Shown here: piece by piece, positions 60,201 through 64,000 of the stretch | How the letters are laid out: each line of letters opens with the position of its first letter | Position numbering within the stretch: the first letter of the stretch is position 1 | Assembly (NCBI RefSeq): GCF_035046505.1 | Contig: NC_089827.1 | Coordinates: 58,742,356-58,806,355, forward strand | Reading direction: 5' to 3' | Length of the DNA: 64,000 bases | Origin: Tiliqua scincoides | Lineage: Eukaryota; Chordata; Lepidosauria; Squamata; Scincidae | Position numbers and translations under genes: made by a program | The notes under the pieces: generated by a model | Told to the model about the DNA's origin: nothing | Seen by the model: the letters and a program-made list of their open reading frames with translations, nothing else | Databases searched by the model: none

Positions 60201-62082
60201 TCAATACAGATAATTTAAGATGTAATGTTTTTTAATGGAGATGAGAAGTGAATCTTTTCGCTTCAGGTACAAAAATGTCTGTAGCTGGCAGTGATGACCA
60301 AAATACATATTACCTTAAATCTGTCTTTAGAAGATGGATTAAAAGCAGGAAATAGATGAAGCAGTCCTTTAAAGCTCCGGACAACTATGGTGGTGGTGGG
60401 GAGGTGTGATTTGGTGTCAGAGTGCAGCATGTGGTTAGGGATTAACAGTTTCCCCCTCCAGAATCCTTGTGCCAAGATCATGCAAATATTTCTGCAAATA
60501 GCACTTCAGGAAGCTTTTTTGGTGTGAAAACAGCAGAGGAGGAAAGCATGTATAAGAGAGAACTGGATGAATGAAGTGGGGGGGCAGGGAGCTTAACCTC
60601 TGTTAGCTGTGTTCATCAAGTTTATTAGTACTGCAGCAAGCTAGAATTGGAGGATGGAGAGACGGGGTTGCATCACACTGTCAAGGTGCAGCAGTCATCT
60701 AATTTGGAGGCTGTGCATCTAGAAGTTAGAGACCAAAACAGATCAGGAGTTCTATAGACCCACAGTAGTTAGAGCTGGAAGACCATGTTTTCTTCATATC
60801 CATGGTGATACTTATCACAGGGTTTGGAAGAGATGAACAAATTTGTTAATTATTCCTTTAATGCCTTTCACTTCAATGTTAGCTTCAAAGTGGGAAATGT
60901 CAGGTGAATGCAGCCCAAATAGCATCTGTCCAAATCTTGCTGGAGAACCTTCCATCAACAAGCAGGATTCAGCGGACCAATCCAGGTTTGGTGTATCCTT
61001 TAGCAGGATGTGTGTGAAGTTATTGGAGTGAAATACAGGCCACTGTCTAGCTGGGCCTGATGTTTAAGCCAGGTTTGCTATCTTGGGACACGTTTCACAA
61101 AGAAGAGAAGTTTAAATAGAATAGTTAAACTACTTGTCTTTATGATTTTGGCCTTTTAATGATTTGGGTTGAGACACAATGTGATGTAAAAAGTGAACAT
61201 GAGATATAAAGGAATAAGATATTGTAGCAGTTTTTAGTCTCAATGTCGGATGTAGTATGCATCAATTTGGAACAGCAGATACTGATTTTCATTTCTTTCT
61301 TTGTTTTTTCTTTGCTTGTAGAGTACATTTGTACTAGCAAGTTACTTTTAGAAGCACCTCTATTGTTACACACTTCATAATGGTAATTTAGTATTAAGTT
61401 CATCAGTAGTTCCCAGCATATGAGGAGAAACAGTAGGAAGTATGTAATTCTGAAGTTTGGAATAAATATTTATGTGCTAAACAGAGTAGAAACTACAGAA
61501 GTTAATTATGTAATCCTGATAATGTTAAAGTAGGCTTTTGCTATAATTGAAGGTATCCTAAAGCCTTCTGCTCACAGTGTGCTATTGAGTAATGCTAATA
61601 TTAGGAACAGCACTGTGCAATCAAAGCACTGACCAAGGTAGTGATTAACAGTAATAATTGATTCAGTAGGCAGGAATGCTTTGAACATTTTCTAAAGTAG
61701 CTCCCCCCCCCTTTTTTTTTTACTAAAGGAAAAGCTGATAGGAAAAGTAGGATTTGCACCCTGCTGCACTCAAGCCCAAGTTCCTCTTATCTAAAAAGGA
61801 ATAAAATTTAAGAGTTGAATTGTGGGATAAACGTAGAAGCTGTTAGCTGAAAAGAATATTTCTGAGGTACATTAAGAGAAATTTTCCACTCTGTCCTCCC
61901 CAACACTTGCTGCAGTATTTTATGTGAGAGAATGAGACTGCAAGCCTATATTGTACACACTTTCCTGGCAGTAAACCCCATTGAACACTAAAGGAACTCT
62001 GAACTTTTTTTTTTTAACTCAAGTCTTCAAATTCAGATGTCTTGGAGGAGTGGCTGTGTCTCTCTCTCACATCAGAGACTAA
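18985..62082 (+). CDS. MEI1: MEI1, meiotic double-strand break formation protein (30 exons assigned)
   Basis: MEI1 is a largely helical, armadillo-like protein needed for SPO11-dependent meiotic break formation. Mouse mutants lack breaks, and human mutations cause meiotic arrest and hydatidiform moles. The 30 exons given in the block entries total 3741-3754 nt, about 1246-1250 codons, against 1274 aa in human. Almost all have AG/GT borders and compatible phases, from [11 protein letters not shown] to [16 protein letters not shown] and TAA. Matches to human include [72 protein letters not shown] and [16 protein letters not shown]. The frame is intact throughout. The gene order after SNU13 is as in human. 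Two weak places are the exon 3/4 junction, where one exon may be missing, and the exon 1 donor. Confidence 0.95.
19207..19377. repeat. Two hairpin-repeat copies in MEI1 intron 1
   Basis: 19207-19290 and 19294-19377, each with ACTTACCTGGGAGTAAGCCC or its degraded form and GTAGGCATGCATAGG. They immediately follow the CpG island. The long frame 18602-19270 runs into the first copy and is not a gene. Confidence 0.8.
19655..19790 (+). mobile_element. tRNA-derived SINE, 3' half
   Basis: CTCTCTCAGCCTCAGCTACC, AGGGTTGTTGTAAAGACAAA, GGAGGAATTATGTACACCCT and AAGGGCAATATAAAAAT are the 3' body and tail of the common reptile MIR/ACA-type SINE. The promoter half is missing or degraded. Confidence 0.7.
19913..20148. 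mobile_element. hAT MITE (TSD GTATAGAG)
   Basis: Ends CAGTGATTTTCAACC / GGTTGAAAATGGCTG. Perfect 8-bp duplications GTATAGAG at 19905-19912 and 20149-20156. 236 bp, non-coding, related to 18154-18391 and 34872-35122. Confidence 0.9.
20169..20253. repeat. Squamate hairpin repeat
   Basis: CCAATCCTATGCATAGCTAC, AAGTAAGTCCCATTATACTC and TTGGATAGGATTGCAGCC, matching the other copies. Confidence 0.8.
20481..20848. mobile_element. hAT-like MITE (GTTTCTCAACCATTGGTAC family)
   Basis: The left end GTGTTTCTCAACCATTGG and right end AAACACTGAGAAATGTTG are imperfect inverted repeats. TTGGTACTTGTACCACTGGT forms a small inner hairpin. Other members are at 16630-16960 and 32552-33421. Confidence 0.65.
22005..22165 (+). 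mobile_element. Old MIR/ACA-type SINE
   Basis: CACAGTGGTAGAGAACGGG (A-box side), TGAGTTAAAATCTCACTCAG (B-box side), AGCCAAGCCACTTATCTG and CTACCCATCTGTAATATTGG follow MIR-like SINE order. Strongly diverged. Confidence 0.6.
22263..22443. mobile_element. MITE with GGGTGACCAGATA ends
   Basis: GGGTGACCAGATATAATAG at the left and GGATCTGGTCACCC at the right. The inner arms (GAGCGAATTTTGGCAG against TGCCAAAATGCCCTCTTC) are also complementary, so the whole element folds. Same family as 18120-18525. Confidence 0.75.
22752..22932. mobile_element. MITE family A
   Basis: GGGCCAAATCCTATCCAATT to AAGTTGGATAGGATTGGGCC are clear terminal inverted repeats. Interior as at 1309-1490, with AACATTTGTTCCCTTAC. 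Confidence 0.8.
23348..23441. repeat. Squamate hairpin repeat
   Basis: TATACTTACCTGGAAATAGG, TCCCATTGAATTCAACAGG, GAGTAGACATTCATAGGATT: same family, moderately diverged. Confidence 0.7.
23897..24003. repeat. 107-bp near-perfect palindrome over a MITE end
   Basis: Arms 23897-23948 and 23952-24003 (52 bp each, 50 of 52 complementary) around a 3-base centre. Each arm holds 21 bp of apparent host sequence (TTCTACTGAAGTTGTGTATT) followed by a family-A MITE terminus (CAATCCTAACCCCTTATGTC). An ordinary MITE repeat would not include the host flank. Confidence 0.92.
23918..24201. mobile_element. MITE family A, rearranged copy
   Basis: Left end GGGCACAATCCTAACCCC, right end GGGGTTAGGATTGCACCC. The interior (24030-24180) matches the copy at 26359-26562 in reverse orientation. 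The left part is disrupted by the inverted duplication at 23897-24003. Confidence 0.75.
24215..24600. mobile_element. Fold-back element with ~130-bp arms
   Basis: The segment 24313-24442 (CAATCATGCAAATTACTCAT, GATTGCAGCTCTCCTGTCAC, GGCTGCCTGCA, GACTGGAGGGCTGAAAA) returns in reverse complement at 24470-24588 (TTCAGCCCTCCAACC, CTGCAGGCAGC, GTGACAGGAAGGCTGCAATC, CATTTGCACGATTG). A related single-arm copy is at 45330-45590. Non-coding. Confidence 0.75.
24632..24708. mobile_element. piggyBac-like mini-MITE, copy 2
   Basis: TTTCTGCCCAATGTTCCATA, CAACAGGGACC, GTGTACACCTGTGGGC, then GAAATGGG followed by TTAA. Same as 14847-14928 and 39683-39760. The left TTAA is lost. Confidence 0.7.
24800..24985 (+). 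mobile_element. MIR-type SINE fragment
   Basis: GAGCAACTTGCTGTCATTTG, CCCTACCTAAAAAATGG and AAAGACTCTGTATCACTTTG keep the order of MIR (the serial 'sum-of-signs' 3' half: AAATGG then GCACTTTG-like). An open frame across it is not supported as an exon. Confidence 0.55.
25183..25226 (+). CDS. MEI1: Candidate extra MEI1 exon between exons 3 and 4
   Basis: After TTACTTAATTATTACAG there are 44 bp reading [15 protein letters not shown] in the phase left by exon 3, ending at GAT|GTATGA in phase 0, which is the phase needed if exon 4 starts at its stronger acceptor (27738). The human gene is usually described with one exon more than the 30 assigned here. The match to human is too weak to be sure, and other small exons could exist in this 4.5-kb interval. 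Confidence 0.3.
25640..25850 (-). mobile_element. Old LINE 3' end
   Basis: TATCCTGCCTTTTCTGTATA followed by CTCAAGGTGACTTACAAAA is the degraded reverse complement of a LINE tail of the kind at 11972. An A-rich body follows. Confidence 0.5.
26359..26562. mobile_element. MITE family A, well preserved
   Basis: GCAATCCTAACCCCTTATGT at the left and ACATAAGGGGTTAGGATTGC at the right are perfect inverted repeats, followed inward by CAGTGCTTTCCAGCACTGGC. About 204 bp, non-coding. This is the best reference copy of the family in the window. Confidence 0.88.
26928..27013. repeat. Squamate hairpin repeat
   Basis: GCAGTCCTATCTACACTTTC, AATAAACCCCATTGACTATA, GAGTAGACATGCATAGAATT: same family. Confidence 0.8.
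27337..27380. repeat. (CA)22 microsatellite
   Basis: An uninterrupted CA dinucleotide run in the MEI1 intron before exon 4. Confidence 0.98.
27738..32115 (+). CDS. MEI1: MEI1 exons 4-7
   Basis: Exons 27738 (or 27751)-27843, 29042-29245, 31084-31214 and 32001-32115. Exon 4 codes for [20 protein letters not shown]. The acceptor at 27738 has a fine pyrimidine tract and adds LCKVATTR, but its phase does not follow exon 3. The poorer acceptor at 27751 does follow exon 3. Exon 5 reads [19 protein letters not shown], exon 6 [17 protein letters not shown] and SLPLMLKK, and exon 7 [17 protein letters not shown], all close to human MEI1. Confidence 0.9.
29688..30385. mobile_element. Large MITE, with a 5S-derived SINE nested in it
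   Basis: The ends GGTCCAATCCTATTGGCC and GGGATAGGATCGGGC recall the (CC)AATCCTA terminus of the other MITEs. The body is GC-rich and non-coding. The SINE at 29797-29937 interrupts it. Frames on both strands are artefacts. Confidence 0.65.
29797..29937 (-). mobile_element. 5S rRNA-derived SINE, copy 2
   Basis: The reverse complement shows the same order as 9477-9630: 5S body (GTCTGATCTCGGAAGCTAAG, CAGGGTCAGGCCTGGTTAG, GGATGGGACACC), then ACCATGGTCTTTCGAGACTG and AAGGTTGCCAACCA. More diverged than copy 1 (GGTGCTGTAGGTTTATACC). Confidence 0.88.
30665..30985 (+). mobile_element. CR1-type LINE, reverse-transcriptase fragment
   Basis: Conceptual translation gives [20 protein letters not shown], then [18 protein letters not shown] and [20 protein letters not shown]. 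This matches the CR1 RT start (PEDWK..P IFKKG..GNYRPISLTS) and is interrupted by a stop. A short, inactive fragment in the intron before exon 6. Confidence 0.75.
31490..31570 (+). mobile_element. LINE/SINE 3' tail
   Basis: TTTGTGAGCCGCCTTGAGTG, GGATAGAAAGGCAGC and ATATAAATAAACAAATAAAC are the typical 3' end of a reptile LINE or LINE-tailed SINE. Nothing 5' of it is recognisable. Confidence 0.6.
32552..33421. mobile_element. hAT-like MITE (GTTTCTCACCAATGGTAC) split by MITE family B
   Basis: TTGTTTCTCACCAATGGTAC at the left and AATGTTGAGAAACACTTT at the right are the ends of the family at 16630 and 20481. The middle 32760-33312 is a family-B MITE, so the outer element is older. Confidence 0.7.
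32760..33312. mobile_element. MITE family B, copy 1
   Basis: The left end GGGCGCAATCCAAACCTGCG and right end CAGTTAGGATTGCGCC are inverted repeats. The body is GC-rich with CTCTTCCCCTTACCCCTGGG and GGCGCAAGTCCGAGGAG. Copies 33678, 36529 and 47944 share this layout in the same orientation. Confidence 0.78.
33678..34219. mobile_element. MITE family B, copy 2
   Basis: AGCGAAATCCTATCTTGTAC to GGTAGAATTGCACCC, with CTCTTCCCCTTACCCCCGGG and GGCACAAGTCCGAGGAG inside. Flanked by TTACAG on both sides, a possible target duplication. The frames of up to 165 codons here come from GC richness. Confidence 0.75.
34872..35122. mobile_element. hAT MITE
   Basis: CAGTGGTTTCCAAACTTTT at the left, GATTGAAAATCTCTG at the right, with an inner TGTGCCATGGCACATTGGTG. 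Related to 18154-18391 and 19913-20148. No clear 8-bp duplication. Confidence 0.65.
35570..42195 (+). CDS. MEI1: MEI1 exons 8-11
   Basis: Exons 35570-35686 ([29 protein letters not shown]), 38016-38115 ([29 protein letters not shown]), 39878-40012 ([28 protein letters not shown]) and 42081-42195 ([31 protein letters not shown]). Phases run 1, 1, 2, 2 then 0 and fit at every junction. The exon 11 donor is ATG|GTTAGT. Confidence 0.95.
35822..35957. repeat. Hairpin repeat interrupted by a 38-bp LINE tail
   Basis: The hairpin repeat (GCAGTCCTAACCACACTTTC to GTAGACCTGATTAGGATTG) contains an insertion at 35875-35912 flanked by 15-bp duplications TTGAACAAAATAGGA (35860-35874, 35913-35927). The insert is TTTATGCCTAATAAAGG plus a (TTGA)n tail, an extremely 5'-truncated retroposon. 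Confidence 0.85.
36529..37069. mobile_element. MITE family B, copy 3
   Basis: GTGCAATCCTAATTTGCACT to GTTTGGATTGTGCCC. The body matches copies 1 and 2 (GGCACAAGGGACTTGCAC-like arms, GGCAAGGGG near the left). Confidence 0.75.
37264..37890. mobile_element. hAT element (CAGTGGTGTAGCTAATG ends)
   Basis: The left end CAGTGGTGTAGCTAATG and right end CCTTAGCTATGCCACTG are inverted repeats. The flanks CAGCCAAT and CAGTCAAC (6 of 8) are a decayed duplication. A second CAGTGGCATAGCTAAGG terminus at 37438 suggests one member inserted in another. Same family as 40424-41831. Confidence 0.78.
39683..39760. mobile_element. piggyBac-like mini-MITE, copy 3, with TTAA on both sides
   Basis: TTAA at 39683-39686 and 39757-39760 flank a 70-bp body with ends GCCATTTCTGCCCA / TGGGCAGAAAT and the inner hairpin GTTGCATATATGCAAC. 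Confidence 0.82.
40424..41831. mobile_element. hAT element, 1.4 kb, perfect TSD GTTAGACA, with nested SINE
   Basis: Ends CAGTGGCGTAGCTAGCG / CCTAGCTACGCCACTG. Identical 8-bp duplications GTTAGACA at 40416-40423 and 41832-41839. No transposase is recognisable. The interior holds the end of another hAT (AAACATTTGAGAACCACTG near 41390), a SINE 3' half at 41600-41715 and an AT-rich (TAAT)n tract to 41770. It may be a large non-autonomous composite. Confidence 0.88.
41600..41715 (+). mobile_element. tRNA-derived SINE, 3' half
   Basis: CACCTACCTCACAGGGTTGT, TGTGAGGACAAAATAAGGGG, AACCATGTACACCACCCTGA, AAGGGTGGTATAAAAATG: the common reptile ACA/MIR-type SINE, nested in the hAT element. Confidence 0.75.
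42439..46622 (+). CDS. MEI1: MEI1 exons 12-16
   Basis: Exons 42439-42530 ([15 protein letters not shown]), 43770-43911 ([38 protein letters not shown]), 45178-45289 ([19 protein letters not shown]), 46125-46185 ([17 protein letters not shown]) and 46522-46622 ([19 protein letters not shown]). Exon 16 has no ordinary GT donor at the expected place: GAG G|GCAAGTG gives the right phase for exon 17 as a GC donor. The alternative AAG T|GTGACA, six bases later, is also in phase but a poor match. Confidence 0.92.
42810..42993. mobile_element. MITE family A
   Basis: ATGCAATCCTAACCAACTTT at the left and AAAGTTGGTTAGGATTGCGC at the right, perfect inverted repeats. Interior CAAGGTAAGGTAACAAACAT as in other members. 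Confidence 0.85.
44280..44690 (+). mobile_element. CR1-type LINE 3' end
   Basis: TGAAAAGCTGGCCC-type text, AAGGGCAGGAATAGGTCTAG, GGAGATCTTCATGCAGAGAC, TTTTCTGCATTAAGCAGGAG and GTTGGACTAGATAATCTACA follow the well-known CR1 3' region. The copy is 5'-truncated and diverged. Confidence 0.75.
44704..45051. mobile_element. hAT MITE, perfect TSD GACTAGAT
   Basis: Ends CAGTGTTTCTCAAATTGTGG / ACATTTAGCACTGG-type inner and GTGTGAGAACCACTG outer. Identical octamers GACTAGAT at 44696-44703 and 45052-45059. It sits at the end of the CR1 fragment. 348 bp. Confidence 0.9.
45330..45595. mobile_element. Relative of the 24.2-kb fold-back element
   Basis: ATGTTCCCCTGCTACTGTGG, TTGCAGCTCTCCTGTTGCTG and TCTGTGCTGTTAGTGAGCAG parallel the left arm at 24215-24440. 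It begins 40 bp after MEI1 exon 14. Confidence 0.6.
47103..50785 (+). CDS. MEI1: MEI1 exons 17-20
   Basis: Exons 47103-47277 ([33 protein letters not shown]), 47381-47528 ([34 protein letters not shown]), 49598-49882 ([35 protein letters not shown]) and 50620-50785 ([20 protein letters not shown]). The middle of exon 19 has an acidic serine-rich stretch ([16 protein letters not shown]) that looks poorly conserved against human. Phases fit at all junctions. Confidence 0.95.
47944..48937. mobile_element. MITE family B, copy 4, with nested LINE tail
   Basis: AGCCTGATCCTAACCTGTGC at the left and CAGAATTGTGCTC at the right. The interior matches copies 1-3. It is split at 48222-48655 by a retroposon end that starts with (ATA)n and AACTAGGTATTTATATACCG. 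The 179-codon frame on the minus strand is an artefact. Confidence 0.72.
48222..48655 (-). mobile_element. LINE or LINE-tailed repeat, 3' end with (TAT)n tail
   Basis: On the minus strand it ends in AAGGCGGTATATAAATACC, TAGTTGTT and a TAT-triplet run (48222-48250 on the plus strand). The 5' part contains CTTCAAGGTCTCGTCATTCT-type sequence. A related tail lies at 51128-51180 (GTATTTATATACCGCTTTTC). Confidence 0.65.
50925..51016. repeat. Squamate hairpin repeat, diverged
   Basis: GCTGCAACCCTAAATGCACT, GAGAGTAAGCCCCATGTAAC, TATATAGCATTGTGTTGTGA. Confidence 0.65.
51761..56625 (+). CDS. MEI1: MEI1 exons 21-25
   Basis: Exons 51761-51865 ([20 protein letters not shown]), 52490-52600 ([20 protein letters not shown]), 53660-53841 ([34 protein letters not shown]), 54653-54734 ([17 protein letters not shown]) and 56438-56625 ([33 protein letters not shown]). 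Exon 24 is divergent but fits both the human counterpart (MDQVLKALSFPKKK) and the phase. It ends 39 bp before a hAT insertion. Confidence 0.92.
51912..52115 (+). mobile_element. tRNA-derived SINE (MIR/ACA type), near complete
   Basis: GTGTGGCATAGTGCCTAAGA (A box), GTTGAACTAGGACCAGTGAA, AAAATTCACATTCC (degraded B box), GTGACCTTGGGCAAG, CAGTTGTGAAGATAAAATAG and TGTATGTTGCCCTGA are in the canonical order. It begins about 50 bp after MEI1 exon 21. Confidence 0.82.
52141..52167. repeat. (TG)13 microsatellite
   Basis: A dinucleotide run directly behind the SINE. Confidence 0.97.
54774..55146. mobile_element. hAT MITE, copy 2 (TSD GGCTAGGA)
   Basis: 373 bp, almost identical to 2982-3353. Ends CAGGGGTGCTCA / TGAGCACCTCTG, flanked by perfect octamers GGCTAGGA at 54766-54773 and 55147-55154. 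The element starts 39 bp after the end of MEI1 exon 24. Confidence 0.93.
55226..55300. repeat. Squamate hairpin repeat
   Basis: AATAAGCCCCACTGACTATA, TTTCAAGTAGACATGCCTAG, GATTGAGCTCC. Confidence 0.75.
56934..62082 (+). CDS. MEI1: MEI1 exons 26-30 (C-terminus)
   Basis: Exons 56934-57015 ([18 protein letters not shown]), 58875-58981 ([20 protein letters not shown]), 59597-59722 ([19 protein letters not shown]), 60883-60985 ([20 protein letters not shown]) and 62024-62082 ([14 protein letters not shown], stop at 62080-62082). The final residues closely match the human end ([13 protein letters not shown]), confirming that the gene is complete at its 3' end. Confidence 0.95.
57697..58061. mobile_element. 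hAT MITE (CAGGGGTCTCCAAAC ends)
   Basis: Ends CAGGGGTCTCCAAACTATGG / AGTTGGAGGCCCCTG. The flanks CCCTAGAA and TCATAGAA share 6 of 8 bases. AT-rich middle. Older than the 54774 element. Confidence 0.82.
59430..59545 (+). mobile_element. LINE/SINE 3' tail (GTTCTTATGTTCTTATG end)
   Basis: GGTGGGCCGCTGTGAGATAC, AGGAAGCTGGACTAGATGGG, CCTGATCCAGTGGGG and GTTCTTATGTTCTTATG. A short 5'-truncated retroposon end ~50 bp before MEI1 exon 28. CR1-like in style. Confidence 0.7.
61939..61993. repeat. Partial squamate hairpin repeat
   Basis: CTGCAAGCCTATATTGTACA and TGGCAGTAAACCCCATTGAA. It ends ~30 bp before the acceptor of the last MEI1 exon. Confidence 0.65.
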
Positions 62083-62270
62083 AATGATAAAGCAAACAGC
62101 GATGAACAGAAAAGATACTAACGGATGGATAAAACCAACTTGCCTTTACACTTTCCAGTTGGAGGACTTAGAGAAGGAATATAATACAAGTGATTAGAAC
62201 CAGAAGTAAAAAATGATTTAGTAATCTATTTAGTACTTGAAAAATAAACTTTCACATTAAAAACGTTAGA
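62083..62270 (+). terminator. MEI1: MEI1 3' UTR and poly(A) signal
   Basis: A short 3' UTR. The first canonical AATAAA is at 62243-62248, followed by AT- and T-rich sequence. Cleavage near 62265 is inferred. Confidence 0.65.
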
Positions 62271-63702
62271 ACTGTTTTCTTTCTTTCTTGGAATTGGCTT
62301 AATTGTGAACCATGGATTTTTCAATGTTATTTTTAGTTCTGATACTGATAAATTCTCTGAGGGTTTGACCTCAGTAAGCAGTCTATTTTTCATATTCAGA
62401 ACTGTGAGTCATGGTTTTAACTAATGCAAAGCCATACTGTGTTTTATGCAGATAAGCAATTTTGCGAGAAAGCTGTTGTGGATCAAGGATTTTCTCATGA
62501 AATTCGTGGTCAGGGCTCAGTAATATTTTCCCCTCTCACTGTTGGAAGTAGCAATAATGGCACTGTTCTCAACCATTGGTTCAAGAGTTGAGTATTCCCT
62601 AAAAACTTCTAGCTAGGACACAATTCTCATATTTTTGTGACTATGCTGAAAAGGCTCTATAGTGCATTGATTTTTAGGATGGTTTCACTTACATTGTGTA
62701 TCTTTTAGTCAGGACTATATATTTTAAATAGATGTACTGACTTCATTTAATGAAATATGCTTAAAGTTATCACTTGCCATCCCAGATGTTACATTGACTA
62801 AAACAACTAGGCACTTCACAAAAGTTAAAAGTGAAACTGACCTACCCTTAAGTTTACAACAATCAAAGATGAGACACATAGAAAGAAAAGGGAAAGTACA
62901 TTACAATGGGTAGGAGAAGAAATCAGTCAGAAATAGCCACTATGAAGTGTCTTACTCTCTTCCTCCATTGCTACATTCAAATATTGTAAGGGCACTCCAG
63001 TGGTAGCTGCAAGGGACAAGGGTGCAGGCAAAAATACAAAACATAATCTTAGGCTTAATTAAGAGATTGGTACTGGTAGCATGAAGATTCTGAAGAGGAG
63101 CATATAGAGAATGCAGAGGAGTGAGATGCTGGAATTGTTTGAAAGTAAGTACAAGAAGCTGTAAGTAAAAGTAAGAAGCAGTAGGAAACTGAATTGGGTG
63201 GTATGAAAGGAGTAATATGATCTGGACAGCAAGTGGAAAACGTAAGATTGTTGGCAGCATTAAAAGAAAGGAGAGATTTGAAAGTAGAAATTGGAGCACT
63301 AGCAAGAAACAGTACTAGAAAGTACTAGTAGCAAGAAACTACTAGACATTACAGTAGTTTATGAGAAAAACAATAAGAATGAATTAGTTCCTTGGTTTCA
63401 TGTGTTTTTTCCCCCCCAGCTCCTTTGGGCTGTTGTTTTGTCAAGACTGTTGATTGTCTTCTTGTTTTTAATATCCTTATTTTTGCTTTAGTCAATCAAG
63501 GGATTGTTTTTAAACCGTGTTGTTAGCTGCCCTGGTGGTCCCTTTGGGATACAGAAGGGCAGGGTATGCATGTTTTAAATGAAATTTTTTAAAGCCTCAA
63601 AAAATAAAAATGTGACTGCAACTGCCAGTCCCAGCTATTGACACTTATTGATTAATTTTCTGATCAAGCAATAAAAGCCCACAGCTCTAATTTTTACATC
63701 TC
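62271..63702. other. Intergenic sequence after MEI1
   Basis: AT-rich with no exon matches. A weak LINE-type tail (TTAGCTGCCCTGGTGGTCCC, GAAGGGCAGGGTATG) lies at 63520-63580. In human, CCDC134 follows MEI1, but none of it is visible here. Confidence 0.5.
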
Positions 63703-63790
63703 AGGCTGCAATCCTATAATACTTACACGGGAGTAAGTTTCACTGACCTCAATAGAATTTATTTCCAAGTATACATGTAAAGGATGGCAC
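63703..63790. repeat. Squamate hairpin repeat
   Basis: GGCTGCAATCCTATAATACT, GGGAGTAAGTTTCACTGACC, CAAGTATACATGTAAAGGAT. Confidence 0.75.
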
Positions 63791-63903
63791 TGTCAGATAA
63801 GGAATGTTACATGTAGTCTGAAATAAAGTATCAAATAACTGCTGAGATGAGACCAGGTTCAATGAATGTTGTGCATGGTTAGCAAAAAATTCATTCTCTA
63901 GAA

Positions 63904-64000
63904 CAGTGGTTCTCAAACTTTTAGTGCCAGAATCCACTTTTAGAATGAGAATCTGTCAGGACCCACCAGAAATGATGTCGTGATTGGAAGTGATATCTGT
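63904..64000. mobile_element. hAT MITE, cut by the window end
   Basis: CAGTGGTTCTCAAACTTTTA, then AATGAGAATCTGTCAGGACC, the reverse complement of the right part of 44704-45051. The rest lies beyond the window. Confidence 0.8.

Noticed and set aside
1-64000. Endogenous retrovirus or other capsid/envelope-bearing element
   Set aside because: I found no LTR pair, primer-binding site, or gag/pol/env-like frames. The only reverse-transcriptase trace (30665-30985) is CR1-type LINE.

Overview
The window is vertebrate nuclear DNA, most probably from a squamate reptile (lizard). It has large GT-AG introns, two CpG islands at promoters, and a dense load of small DNA transposons (hAT, Tigger-like and piggyBac-like MITEs), CR1, L1 and other LINE pieces, tRNA-derived SINEs and a 5S-rRNA-derived SINE. 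The short AAGTAAGTCCCATT / GGGGCTTACT hairpin repeat, present at least 16 times, is typical of squamates. I recognised genes by comparing conceptual exon translations with remembered human proteins. No search was run.

Layout: (1) 1-11.8 kb holds the 3' two-thirds of XRCC6 (Ku70), plus strand, eight coding exons from residue ~195 (human numbering) to the stop, with poly(A) signal at 11785. Its introns carry an ORF1-only L1 with a nested hAT MITE, a second hAT, a Tigger-like MITE holding a 45-bp minisatellite, and a 5S-derived SINE. (2) 11.8-15 kb is intergenic LINE and hAT sequence. (3) 15.0-17.7 kb is SNU13 (NHP2L1), minus strand, complete in three coding exons (128 aa), tail-to-tail with XRCC6. 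(4) 17.1-19.2 kb holds the CpG-rich promoters of SNU13 and, divergently, MEI1. (5) 18.98-62.3 kb is MEI1, plus strand: 30 exons assigned to the stop at 62082, with phase evidence for probably one more exon. (6) 62.3-64 kb is intergenic and ends inside another hAT copy.

Gene order XRCC6 - SNU13 - MEI1 matches human chromosome 22q13.2, so the block is conserved between mammals and this reptile. The three genes act separately: Ku70 binds DNA ends in non-homologous end joining, SNU13 binds K-turns in U4 snRNA and box C/D snoRNAs, and MEI1 is needed to make meiotic double-strand breaks. The reading frame is intact in every exon I could read.

The most interesting points are: paired NRF1- and E2F-type sites directly before the MEI1 start codon; a probable GC-AG intron in MEI1; a tandem NAGNAG acceptor in the XRCC6 NLS/SAP linker; an L1-type element with ORF1 but no ORF2; two near-identical hAT MITEs with perfect 8-bp target duplications, one starting 39 bp after a MEI1 exon; a 107-bp near-perfect palindrome built on a MITE end; and several MITE families that share a GGGCGCAATCCTA-like terminus. 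I saw no CRISPR array, tRNA gene, endogenous retrovirus or other capsid/envelope-bearing element.
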